This document shows positions 57,401 through 61,257 of a stretch of 64,000 nucleotides of DNA, in pieces. Position 1 is the stretch's first letter. The number at the start of each line of letters is the position of its first letter. The position numbers and the translations under genes are program-made. The stretch comes from Panopea generosa. Its lineage: Eukaryota > Mollusca > Bivalvia > Adapedonta > Hiatellidae. Where the stretch lies: positions 79,387,219-79,451,218 of the forward strand of contig CM055899.1 in the NCBI GenBank assembly GCA_029582155.1, read 5' to 3'. The notes under the pieces are model-generated. The model was given only the letters and a program-made list of their open reading frames with translations. It made no database searches and had not been told where the DNA came from.

Positions 57401-59456
57401 TTTATAAGGCTTGTTTTTTGCTCTTTATGGATATTTTGCAAATACTTGAAGTCCGATATATTATCTCACATTTATATAATACACACTTATATTGGTTAAT
57501 TGATATAAACAAGAAGAATCACCTACATGTACCTTACCTATATTATCATAGATTAGCCCAATATATCCATGTACTTGCACCTACTAAAAATATGGGAAAT
57601 TTGTATACTTGTATATCTATATAGAGGGAATGTTCAGAAATGTGTAATCCAACATAAAGTGTCAAAGTTTCCTCGTTCTAATTTTCCTAACCTATTTATA
57701 TTATCAAATACACTTGATGTGGTTGCACAGAAAATACCTTTCCTTTCATCTCTTCAACCCTTTTAATGATTAAAGTCATATGTCAAAAAAGTAATACAGT
57801 AGAACTTCGTTAGCTTGAACACATATTTTTAAAAGCTTATCTGGTCCCAGCCGAATTCTTATTTCGATGTATACACATGAATGGTATGATGTCGTACAAT
57901 ATTTGGCTCGAGCAACCTTTACTCAAACTTTGTCCAGTCCTGTCAGGTTCGAGCCATCGAAGTATCTACTGTATTACTTAATGGTTCACAGAAGATATAC
58001 CTACTCGATACTTTTTTTGTTCTATTCCGTTAGATTGCTTTTGGAGGCTATGATTTTTTTTATATTTGAAAGTAGGTCCTATTTCTTGGGTTTTGGAGTA
58101 TTGGGTTATAAAGTGGTTTGGGGAGGTCATGAAATAATGGGGACAATCTGTCAAACTGGTTTCCGGAGAATAACTTCTGTAAGGGTGTATTCATTAAATT
58201 AATATTTCGTGTATAAATAAAAATTAGATGTCGCTCAAATTTTGCACTGGTTGTGGCCCCTTTATCGACATAATTTTTGGTAAAATTTACTAACATATAT
58301 CTGCACATCTGTGTTCTATGGACACATTTCAAGTTTTTTATTTTGTTTTGCTTGTCATTACATCTTTCAGCCAAAGTTTTCTCTCCAACATATTTTTATC
58401 CAAATAAACATTTTTACTTTATAAAAACAGCATATACATGTATATAAAAAAATTTGCTTAACCATACAGTAAAAATAATTTATTTTATAACTGCAGCCAA
58501 ATAATGAAAGGGACTTTTAAAAACTGTGGAATGGCTAAAACTTATTGCAAGATTATTATTTCTTATTTCTGTATGACGGTTAAGAAATAATGACCATCAT
58601 GCACTGATTCAAAATTATAGATAATACTTTTAGTAGTTACAATGGTGATATGGACATAGTACATGTATTGTATTTTACGAGACATTTAAGGAAGTATAAT
58701 TTGTTTTGTTTTTTTCAAAACTTTAAAATTGGCTTAAAATAAAATTTTTTCCAATATATCATTCCTATACCTACTAATTGACTTTGAATTGCCAAAACAA
58801 TATACATGTATATTTAAACATGCCAAAAAATATATTGAAATGCAATTTCTTAAATTTGGCTATGGGCCCAGGTTAAACAAAAAAAGATTTCCTGCTTAAA
58901 AGTGCAACATATTGAAAGAGTCACTTGATTTCAGTTTGATATCAATTAGATCCAGCATACAGATTTACACATAAAATTTGTCCGAATCATGATGCGTAGT
59001 TCGTCGAGCAGTATTTGAGTGCTGTCTATTTTAAGAATGGAGATTTCGTTTCAAGTTTACATTGTACCACTCCGATTTAGATATTGATTTTGTCACATTT
59101 TGGTGGATTTGACATACCATACTGTTAGGATTTTATTTATTTATGATAATGAGATGTGTTTTATCCATAAATGATTTTATCTTTTTTGACAGTTATAGTG
59201 TTTTTTCTGATATACTCTCTTTAAGGTCATCATATTTTAAAGGATTGCATGTTATCATCTCCTAATATTATTCTCTTTTTTTTTTCAGCATCACTGTAGA
59301 CATTGTGGAAAAATCTTTTGTTCAGACTGTATAACTAAAACTGAAAATAGCGGTCCAAAGTTACGCCCTGCGCGAGTCTGTGACGTGTGTCACACAATAC
59401 TGGTGAAGGATGCAACACCTTACTTCAGTACCGAGCCTCCGAATACACCAGACTGA
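18871..59456 (+). CDS. RABEP1: Rabaptin-like Rab5 effector with C-terminal FYVE zinc finger (spliced, 11 exons visible)
   Basis: Rabaptins are dimeric coiled-coil effectors that bind Rab5 and Rabex-5 on early endosomes. Exons whose phases all agree are 18871-18910, 21254-21391, 22496-22678, 23378-23406, 46196-46234, 48481-48582, 50716-50905, 51350-51516, 53456-53572, 54530-54640 and 59289-59456, giving about 427 residues. Residues about 14-130 match the N-terminal coil of rabaptin ([16 protein letters not shown] against human FNQKRAKFKELYLAKE). Residues 144-335 match its C-terminal coils ([42 protein letters not shown]). Residues about 350-410 are a FYVE domain with four CxxC pairs (C359/C362, C375/C378, C383/C386, C403/C406), RKHHCR at 371-376 and RVC at 401-403, which should bind PI3P. 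Human RABEP1 is about 862 residues and has no FYVE; the middle of the protein is not visible here. The start has A at -3 and G at +4. The alternative of another FYVE coiled-coil protein (RUFY, EEA1) fits less well than rabaptin. Confidence 0.9.
19500..20080 (-). repeat. SINE whose tRNA-like head is tandemly amplified (about 7 copies of 65 bp)
   Basis: On the minus strand each unit reads GCCCCATTAACTTGGTCGGT then AGAGCACGAGACTTCTAGTG and a B-box-like GGTTTGGTC. The outermost copy (19565-19640) still has B box GGTTTGATTCCCTGAGC and leads into a SINE body at about 19500-19565. The units are therefore repeated pol III heads, not independent tRNA genes. Confidence 0.75.
20721..20772. repeat. Imperfect 16-bp inverted repeat (hairpin)
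   Basis: GGAAGATGGTAATCAG and CTGATTATCATCTTCC pair with one mismatch around a 20-base loop, within intron 1. Intron 1 outside this and the SINE array shows nothing else. Confidence 0.7.
21254..21391 (+). CDS. RABEP1: Rabaptin-like exon 2, N-terminal coiled coil
   Basis: 138 bases, acceptor AATTTCAG, donor GAAG|GTTTGT, phase 1 to phase 1. Encodes a charged coil ending in [15 protein letters not shown], close to human rabaptin-5 NQKRAKFKELYLAKE. An upstream in-frame ATG at 21118 opens a longer frame, but the acceptor and homology place the exon start at 21254. Confidence 0.88.
21631..21920 (+). repeat. SINE family A, copy 1
   Basis: Head GGCCCGATTAGCTCAGT with B box GAGTTTGAATCC, a body with TCATTATCATTCGTCACTCA and TTCCAGGATACCAGGAAACA, and a TCAATCAGTCAATC tail. 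Five further copies lie in later introns of the same gene. Confidence 0.85.
21921..22495. other. Intron 2 remainder, nothing recognised
   Basis: AT-rich intron sequence; the open frame at 22022-22276 has no coding features. Confidence 0.5.
22496..22678 (+). CDS. RABEP1: Rabaptin-like exon 3, N-terminal coiled coil
   Basis: 183 bases, acceptor ATCCTTCAG, donor AGAG|GTACTC, phase 1 to phase 1. The encoded coil includes [18 protein letters not shown], which matches human rabaptin-5 EMENIKAIATVSENTKQE. It runs from residue 60 to about residue 120. Confidence 0.88.
23378..23406 (+). CDS. RABEP1: Rabaptin-like exon 4, 29-base microexon
   Basis: Acceptor CTTTAAAG, donor AAG|GTAATT. It continues the phase-1 frame and ends in phase 0, encoding [10 protein letters not shown]. 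It is needed to move from phase 1 (exon 3) to the phase-0 start of the exon at 46196, which supports it. Its first bases nearly repeat the start of exon 3. No clear human counterpart is seen for these few residues. Confidence 0.6.
23619..23900 (+). repeat. SINE family A, copy 2
   Basis: Shares the head, the body with TTCCAGGATCCCATGAAAGA and the TATTCAAACAAAC tail with other A copies, but is more diverged. Confidence 0.75.
24283..24420 (+). repeat. tRNA-like SINE remnant
   Basis: GGTTGCAGGGTTTGATCCAA resembles a B box, followed by a non-tRNA body. No family partner found in the window. Confidence 0.35.
24731..24833. repeat. Poly-C tract next to the assembly gap
   Basis: About 100 almost pure C bases directly before the N run. 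Likely the reason assembly failed here; its true length is uncertain. Confidence 0.9.
24838..25337. other. Assembly gap (exactly 500 N)
   Basis: A round-number gap, so its true size is probably unknown. It lies in the long intron where the middle exons of rabaptin would be expected. Confidence 0.99.
25338..25369. repeat. (ACAG)n microsatellite
   Basis: Eight tetranucleotide copies directly after the gap. Confidence 0.9.
25370..25999. other. Intron sequence, nothing recognised
   Basis: No exon-like or repeat-like structure is seen. Confidence 0.45.
26000..27830 (-). mobile_element. Ty3/gypsy-type LTR retrotransposon fossil
   Basis: On the minus strand the right part (about 27640-27810) looks like the start of a gypsy gag ([20 protein letters not shown]). 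A segment near 26740 has the TRAQ motif usual in pol, and 26061-26300 carries an integrase core block ([20 protein letters not shown]). Most of pol is missing. No LTRs were identified. It is broken in many places and is old. Confidence 0.7.
27831..28327. other. Intron sequence between fossil and 16-bp array, nothing recognised
   Basis: AT-rich; could include outer parts of the neighbouring fossil, but no repeat pair supports that. Confidence 0.4.
28328..31517. repeat. 16-bp minisatellite array, about 200 units, with higher-order structure
   Basis: Units are AGACATACCCATTAAG or AGACATACCCATGAAG with variants (AACATACTCATTAAG, ACCATACCC, ACATGCCC). Between about 28990 and 29560 the AACATACTCAT variant recurs at about 28990, 29086, 29182, 29358, 29453 and 29551, spacings of about 96 or 176 bases. 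That is a six-unit super-repeat with one longer step. Confidence 0.97.
31518..32190. other. Intron sequence with CAAT and AATA simple repeats
   Basis: 31518-31999 shows nothing. 32000-32155 is low-complexity (CAAT)n and (AATA)n sequence, just before a candidate exon at 32191. Confidence 0.55.
32191..32235 (+). CDS. Candidate 45-base exon inside the long intron
   Basis: Acceptor TTTTAATTTCAG and donor ATG|GTAAGTC are both strong. The 45 bases are open in the phase-0 frame expected between exon 4 and exon 5, encoding [15 protein letters not shown]. It is not coiled-coil-like and has no known rabaptin counterpart, so it may be chance. Confidence 0.25.
32411..35725. repeat. 39-bp minisatellite array, about 85 units
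   Basis: Unit: ACTGTTTGTTGTACTGTATA then AATAGCCAATACTTACCGT. Because 39 is a multiple of three, frames of up to 267 codons stay open on both strands; these have no start context or composition of real genes. A shortened 17-base unit recurs at about 33129, 33380, 35118, 35292 and 35469, marking duplicated blocks (a 251-base block in the first case). Confidence 0.97.
36383..36418. repeat. (CT)n microsatellite
   Basis: TCTCTCTC run inside the Harbinger element, creating a short spurious frame. Confidence 0.9.
37869..38153 (+). repeat. SINE family A, copy 3 (inserted in the Harbinger element)
   Basis: Head GGCCCAATTAACTCAGTCGG, B box GAGTTCGATTCCCC, body with TCATCATCATTCGTCTTTCA and tail TTCAATCAATCAA. 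It lies between two coding pieces of the nuclease, so it inserted after the transposon did. Confidence 0.85.
38740..39070. repeat. Degenerate tandem of about 90-130 bp units
   Basis: AACTTTGTTACCAACCCCAAGACC recurs in part at about 38799, 38905 and 38993, each next to TTGTATTAAA-like sequence. It is related to a piece near 8300. Confidence 0.55.
39155..39400. repeat. Degenerate 18-bp tandem repeat
   Basis: TGACGCCTTTTGTCCGCA recurs about ten times with spacers (CAGAAAAAT). It is GC-richer than its flanks. Confidence 0.75.
40385..40525 (+). repeat. tRNA-derived SINE
   Basis: GCGGCACGGATAGCTTAATG and B box GGGTTCGAGCCATG form a tRNA-like head with a body ending near TATAGTGC. Located inside the Harbinger element. 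Confidence 0.55.
41424..41449. repeat. 10-bp inverted repeat (hairpin) at the Harbinger right boundary
   Basis: AACGTAGCGT and ACGCTACGTT flank a six-base loop. The motif resembles the GTTAA-rich subterminal sequence of the transposon and may be part of its end. Confidence 0.7.
41580..43875 (+). mobile_element. Internally deleted APE-type LINE (CR1/L2 or related group)
   Basis: 41593-41930 encodes an Arg/Gly/Ser/Pro-rich stretch that may be the end of a first ORF or the N terminus of the second. 41958-42180 encodes the start of an endonuclease domain ([17 protein letters not shown]). The frame then joins directly to the C-terminal end of the polyprotein (42190-42930: [40 protein letters not shown]), with the reverse transcriptase core missing. 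A frame change near 42850 precedes a Cys/His block ([15 protein letters not shown]), and coding similarity ends at about 43040. A long 3' UTR ends in (GTT)n at 43845-43875, the probable 3' tail. Confidence 0.75.
43936..44040 (+). repeat. Repeat pair, copy 1 (partner 45229-45360)
   Basis: GTTTTTATTTACCCTCGC then ACTTTGAACTGGTCATT, followed by GATGA-rich sequence, recurs 1.3 kb downstream in the same orientation. Probably the 3' end of an unidentified element. The sequence between (44041-45228) is AT-rich with nothing recognised. Confidence 0.6.
45229..45360 (+). repeat. Repeat pair, copy 2 (partner 43936-44040)
   Basis: TTTTTATTTACCCTCGCGCT and TTGAACCAGTCATTTTGGC match copy 1 with some substitutions, followed by similar GATGATTA-rich sequence. 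Confidence 0.6.
45421..45566. repeat. 36-bp tandem repeat, 4 copies
   Basis: TTTGTTTAACCCCCAAATTG then CTGGCAACAGTAATCA, four nearly identical copies. The open frames through it on both strands follow from its length being a multiple of three. Confidence 0.95.
45905..46060 (-). repeat. tRNA-derived SINE family E, copy 1
   Basis: The minus strand reads AGTAGTGCAGTGGATAAAGT (A box) and GAGGTTGCACGTTCAATCCC (B box). A related minus copy lies at about 60340-60460. Confidence 0.6.
46196..46234 (+). CDS. RABEP1: Rabaptin-like exon 5, coiled coil
   Basis: 39 bases, phase 0 to 0, acceptor ATTTTCAG, donor GAG|GTATTT. Encodes [13 protein letters not shown], which corresponds to human QSREQVSEE just before LVRLQ; the next exon begins with LVRLQ. 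This join strongly supports both exons. Confidence 0.8.
46489..47905. mobile_element. TIR element interrupted by another repeat
   Basis: The left end ACAATCAAACCTGTGTTAGG is matched in inverse by the right end CTTAAGACGGGTTTGACTGT at about 47880-47899. The left arm runs to about 46608 (AAGCAGCCACATGCCTTAAC) and the right arm resumes at about 47863. The interior is occupied by the repeat at 46611-47862. Superfamily uncertain. Confidence 0.55.
46611..47862 (+). mobile_element. AGCTCACCTGAGCC-type dispersed repeat nested in the TIR element
   Basis: Starts TAGCTCACCTGAGCCAAAGG and ends GGGCCATCTTGGCCCTCTTG. It contains two near-identical blocks of about 110 bases (CTACCAAGTTTGTTCAAGCC at about 46770 and 46933) and a third diverged one near 47680. 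No coding sequence is visible. I recall this start and end from abundant bivalve repeats. Confidence 0.7.
47939..48146 (+). repeat. SINE family A, copy 4 (3' truncated)
   Basis: Head GGCCTGATTAGCTCAGTAGC; the body stops near CTTCCAGGATCTCAAC without the TCAATCAATC tail. Confidence 0.75.
48481..48582 (+). CDS. RABEP1: Rabaptin-like exon 6, coiled coil
   Basis: 102 bases, phase 0 to 0, acceptor TTTCTTGCAG, donor GAG|GTACTC. Encodes [18 protein letters not shown] and onward, against human LVRLQKDNDSLQGKHSLH. An 18-bp tandem repeat starts about 10 bases into the next intron. Confidence 0.92.
48592..48672. repeat. 18-bp tandem repeat next to the exon 6 donor
   Basis: TTTACATCCTTTACATGG recurs about 4.5 times, beginning about 10 bases after the donor site. 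Confidence 0.92.
48701..48770 (+). repeat. Degenerate SINE head
   Basis: GGGCCCAGTTAGCTCAGTCA and a weak B box GAGTTTAAATCAACG; the body is absent. Confidence 0.5.
48768..48898. repeat. 12-bp tandem repeat
   Basis: GAGTGTGTGGTG with variants (GAGCGTGTGGTG), about 11 copies, lying between two SINE heads. Confidence 0.9.
48892..49014 (+). repeat. SINE family C, copy 1
   Basis: Head with GGCCAGTGGTACCGTAGAGC and GTGGGTTCAAAACTCC, body with TAGAGCAAGACATTTTTTCT and ATGCTTAGTACT. It ends in (TTAA)n at 49017-49041. Confidence 0.7.
49042..50167. other. Intron sequence, nothing recognised
   Basis: AT-rich with no exon-like block; the 75-codon frame at 49692-49919 has no coding features. Confidence 0.5.
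50168..50340 (+). repeat. SINE family C, copy 2
   Basis: GTGGTAGTGCGTCGGGCCAA and TTGGTTTGATCCCC head, then TTGAGCAAGAAATTTCATCT and AAGCTTAGTACT as in the other C copies. Confidence 0.7.
50405..50690 (+). repeat. SINE family A, copy 5 (next to exon 7)
   Basis: Full length: head GGCCAAATTAGCTCAGTCGG, B box GAGTTTGAATCCCC, tail TATTCAATCAATCAA. Exon 7 begins 25 bases after the tail. Confidence 0.88.
50716..50905 (+). CDS. RABEP1: Rabaptin-like exon 7, C-terminal coiled coil
   Basis: 190 bases, phase 0 to 1, acceptor GCTTCTACAG, donor CTAG|GTGAGT. Encodes [18 protein letters not shown] and [11 protein letters not shown], against human LVLKYREDIINVRTAADH and LFLKEQIQAEQ. A SINE ends only about 25 bases before this exon, so part of the acceptor region may come from its tail. 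Confidence 0.93.
51350..51516 (+). CDS. RABEP1: Rabaptin-like exon 8, coiled coil
   Basis: 167 bases, phase 1 to 0, acceptor GTAATTGCAG, donor CGG|GTATGT. Encodes a long charged coil beginning [15 protein letters not shown] and ending [12 protein letters not shown]. It lies where human rabaptin-5 has LKAELERIKVEKG to LEEQLKKETAA. Confidence 0.9.
51586..51702 (-). repeat. SINE family C, copy 3
   Basis: The minus strand has GTGGGTTCAATCCTCAGCCA, then GTGTCCTTGAGCACGATCC and ATGCTTAGTACTCAC. Same family as 48892 and 50168. Confidence 0.7.
52200..52466 (-). repeat. SINE family A, copy 6
   Basis: Reverse copy: the minus strand begins near CTCAGTTGGTAGAGCATCTG, has GAGTTTGAATCCCCGCCCGG and the TTCCAGGATCCCAGGAAAGT block. 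The only minus-strand A copy in the gene. Confidence 0.82.
52490..52990. repeat. Fragment of a dispersed bivalve-type repeat with internal duplication
   Basis: AACTCTTACATGAATATAAT at about 52638 recurs as AACTCTTGCATGAATATAAT at about 52782, each followed by a TTGCCCTT- or ATGGCCCTT-type segment. No coding content. Confidence 0.55.
53200..53400 (+). repeat. SINE family D, copy 2 (diverged)
   Basis: Shares GATGTCTTCCTCCACCAATA and AAACTGG with the copy at 57163 and ends in an A-rich AACAACAACAAAAAAAC tail, just before exon 9. Confidence 0.65.
53456..53572 (+). CDS. RABEP1: Rabaptin-like exon 9, Rab5-binding coiled coil
   Basis: 117 bases, phase 0 to 0, acceptor ACATGACAG, donor CAG|GTACAG. 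Encodes [18 protein letters not shown], almost identical to human [16 protein letters not shown] in the C-terminal Rab5-binding region. This is the best conserved non-FYVE segment of the gene. Confidence 0.95.
54530..54640 (+). CDS. RABEP1: Rabaptin-like exon 10, end of coil and start of FYVE
   Basis: 111 bases, phase 0 to 0, acceptor TATACTCAG, donor AAG|GTAAAT. It begins [10 protein letters not shown] (human VQLERIRQAD), then leaves the human sequence and enters a FYVE finger: W350, the acidic run EEDVDD, the first CxxC pair and TVTKRK. The RKHHCR motif is split by the following intron between K372 and H373. Confidence 0.95.
54745..54955. repeat. 24-bp-type tandem repeat, about 8 copies
   Basis: GTGTCTATAAGTTGATAAAT recurs with variable ends in the last intron. 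Confidence 0.85.
55381..56443 (+). mobile_element. Tc1/mariner-superfamily transposon, internally deleted, intact TIRs
   Basis: Terminal inverted repeats of at least 32 bases start TACAGGGTGTCCGAAAAGAA and are matched at the right end. A TA lies at each end as the target duplication. The element sits exactly within the sequence CAACAG-TA-TAATGG of the 32-bp minisatellite. The near-identity of the TIRs suggests a fairly recent insertion. Confidence 0.92.
55571..56370 (+). pseudogene. Tc1/mariner-like transposase, frameshifted and C-terminally deleted
   Basis: Starts [20 protein letters not shown] (helix-turn-helix region). After about 30 codons the frame changes; [20 protein letters not shown] continues in the frame of the long ORF (55740-56486). 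The DDE domain shows the first Asp in VWFTDESH and the second in [12 protein letters not shown]. The sequence after NIVLDYLYL leaves the family pattern and runs into the right TIR, so the third acidic residue and the C-terminal part are missing. It cannot be active. Confidence 0.88.
56442..56643. repeat. 32-bp minisatellite, six copies, flanking the transposon
   Basis: TATAATGGTATAAATGACTA then TTTAATCAACAG. A partial copy (ATAAATGACTATTTAATCAACAG in part) lies left of the transposon at 55359-55380, which shows the transposon entered a unit of this array. Confidence 0.95.
56644..57162. other. Intron sequence, nothing recognised
   Basis: No exon-like or repeat-like structure seen. Confidence 0.5.
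57163..57400 (+). repeat. SINE family D, copy 1 (Ser/Leu-tRNA-like head)
   Basis: GTGGCCAAGTGGTCTAAGGC is an A-box head of the Ser/Leu tRNA type. The body has GGTCTTCCCCAACCAATAAA and ends in AAAACAAAAATC. Confidence 0.7.
57795..57974. mobile_element. Pogo/Tigger-like MITE, complete, about 180 bp
   Basis: The left end TACAGTAGAACTTCGTTAGC and right end GATGGCTCGAACC (inverse strand, with TACAGTAGATACTTC outermost) form TIRs with a TA at each edge. The interior is non-coding. Related to 8509-8665. Confidence 0.8.
57975..58914. other. Intron sequence, nothing recognised
   Basis: AT-rich. Open frames at 57867-58374 on both strands have no recognisable content. Confidence 0.45.
58915..59223 (-). 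repeat. Unnamed dispersed repeat R1, copy 3
   Basis: The minus strand reads TAAAGAGAGTATATCAG, ATCGGAGTGGTACAATG, CTTGAAACGAAATCTCCATT, AATAGACAGCACTCAAATAC and CATGATTCGGAC, the same order as the + copies at 7335 and 15890. It ends 65 bases before exon 11. Confidence 0.75.
59289..59456 (+). CDS. RABEP1: Rabaptin-like exon 11, rest of FYVE, C terminus and stop
   Basis: 168 bases including the TGA stop, acceptor TTTTTTCAG. Encodes [14 protein letters not shown], then PARVCDVC, giving the remaining six zinc ligands. A short tail ends STEPPNTPD. The transposon-bearing intron before it is 4.6 kb. Confidence 0.95.
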   Translation, partial: HHCRHCGKIFCSDCITKTENSGPKLRPARVCDVCHTILVKDATPYFSTEPPNTPD

Positions 59457-60110
59457 GGGTGGGAGCCTCCGTACACTCAGGACCAGGCTGAGATTTTATT
59501 TGTGAGATTTTTACACCATGGTTGTTCAGAACAAAAGAACATATTACTAGAAATTGATATTAGTCAGGAATCGTGGCTGTTCAGACTGAAACATTATTTT
59601 ACTAAAAATTGATTGCAGCCAGGAAACATGGCTATTCTGAATAAAACAATATACTCCTGGAAATGGATATAAGCCAGAAACCATGGTTGTTCAGAATATC
59701 ATATAGAATGAAAAAGCATATTACTAGAAATTGATGTGTTCCAGGAACCATGGTATTTAAGAATGAAACTACACTCTACACAAATTGATATCTCACCCTG
59801 GGGCTTTGGTAAAATTCTGACGCTGATATGTTGGAATTGTCTACAACATGATATATAATAATATATTTTATTTAAAAGTGAACTTGGTAAAAAATGTAAT
59901 GAATTAAAATAATAATTATTAAATTATTTAGTGGGTTTGGTATGCAAGAATAATAATCTTCATGACATTTTCAACACTTCCAAGTTGTTACAAAAACAGT
60001 TATCCGAAAGGAGGGCATTTTCTGCACGGATAACTTACCCATGTATGAATCTTATAATTTAAAGATAATGAATGAAATAAAAAATAGTATTGCTGCAGTT
60101 GATGTGTGTA
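59457..60110 (+). other. Rabaptin-like 3' UTR with candidate polyadenylation signals
   Basis: No coding sequence follows the stop. AATAAA occurs at about 59639 and at 60076-60081; the second lies after a stretch of ordinary AT-rich sequence and is my preferred end. Without transcripts the true cleavage site is unknown. Confidence 0.45.
59514..59775. repeat. Imperfect tandem repeat inside the 3' UTR (about 4 copies)
   Basis: Units of about 55-75 bases recur, each with CATGGTTGTTCAGAA-like and ATTACTAGAAATTGAT-like segments. Copies are diverged, so this is an older duplication. It lies wholly within the predicted 3' UTR. Confidence 0.7.
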
Positions 60111-60339
60111 GCAGATAATTAAAACTTGTATTTTTTCGTAATTTAAACTTTCAAGGCATAATCACTGTCAGTAGCGTGATGCTCAAGAGGATACAGATGC
60201 ATTGTTGGCAAATATATATTTTACTTAAACTCAAATACTGTGCTCAATATGACATTTAGCTTACTTATTTCAGTGGAATGTCTTGACGGAGCCTTTTGTT
60301 TATTCAAAATTTATTTTAGCTTAATTGTAAGTAAGCAAG

Positions 60340-60460
60340 GCAGCGCTTGTTTCCTGGGTTGAGCAAGTTCTGAGCTTTTTTTAATTCTGAGAGGCCATTG
60401 GGATGAGTCTAGGATCAAATCTGCAACCTCTGGTGTGAGAGGTCATCACCCAGGGTTTAA
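60340..60460 (-). repeat. tRNA-derived SINE family E, copy 2 (degenerate)
   Basis: The minus strand has GAGGTTGCAGATTTGATCCT as B box, with a shorter A-box region than copy 1 at 45905. Confidence 0.45.
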
Positions 60461-60527
60461 CATTTTTAAGTACAAATCAATGTTTGCTGATATAATATAA
60501 TTTGTACATTTGTATGATTTACCAGAG

Positions 60528-60552
60528 GGAGAGGGGGGGGGGGGGGGGGGGG
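60528..60552. repeat. Poly-G tract
   Basis: A run of more than 20 G. True length is uncertain in any assembly. Confidence 0.9.
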
Positions 60553-61257
60553 GTGGGGGGTTGGGAAATCTTTCACAGTGCTTGACTGTTTACCAGTATT
60601 TGTGAATGCTGTATGTATGACACATGGTTATATCCATTTTTCAAGATGAACATTAATCACTATTTGTATATTCCAGAAACACAATGAAAATATCAGAACA
60701 AAATAATTAAGTACAAAAGTCAAACATTTGAAATGTGAAAAAACACTTAACAAAACCACCATTATTGACTTTTTTTTTAATATTTCTTTTGGGGCTGCCT
60801 GAAATTAAAGCCATAGATGAATATATTTAAAAATTCCGATCAGCGCTGCCTATCTTGATACTCTGCCTGAAAAAAGTTAAAGTATAAAAAAAATTATACC
60901 AAAATTTAAAATGTTAAGATTAAAAAGTGAAAAAACTCTTTCAGTCTATGATGGCTGCCATTTTGATCAGATGTTCATTGAGTATCTTATATCATATTAT
61001 AGCCAATATCAGCTAGAGGTAGCCCATATTATGTCATGAAAATACTGACCAGTTGGAAAATGACTTAAATCTGACCATTAAGTCAATAAATTATTATTAA
61101 CTAAGCATTACATATAAAGAGGCTAAAGATATTTATTTTAATATCCTGCTTTAAAAATGATAGAAAAAAGATTTCCTGTTCTGTAATATTTCCCAGTTGT
61201 ATAGGCAGTTAGAAAGTTCATATTATTTGAATACCTGAGTTCAACAAGTAATAGTAA
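60553..61257. other. Intergenic, no gene seen
   Basis: AT-rich with no recognised structure. Confidence 0.5.
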
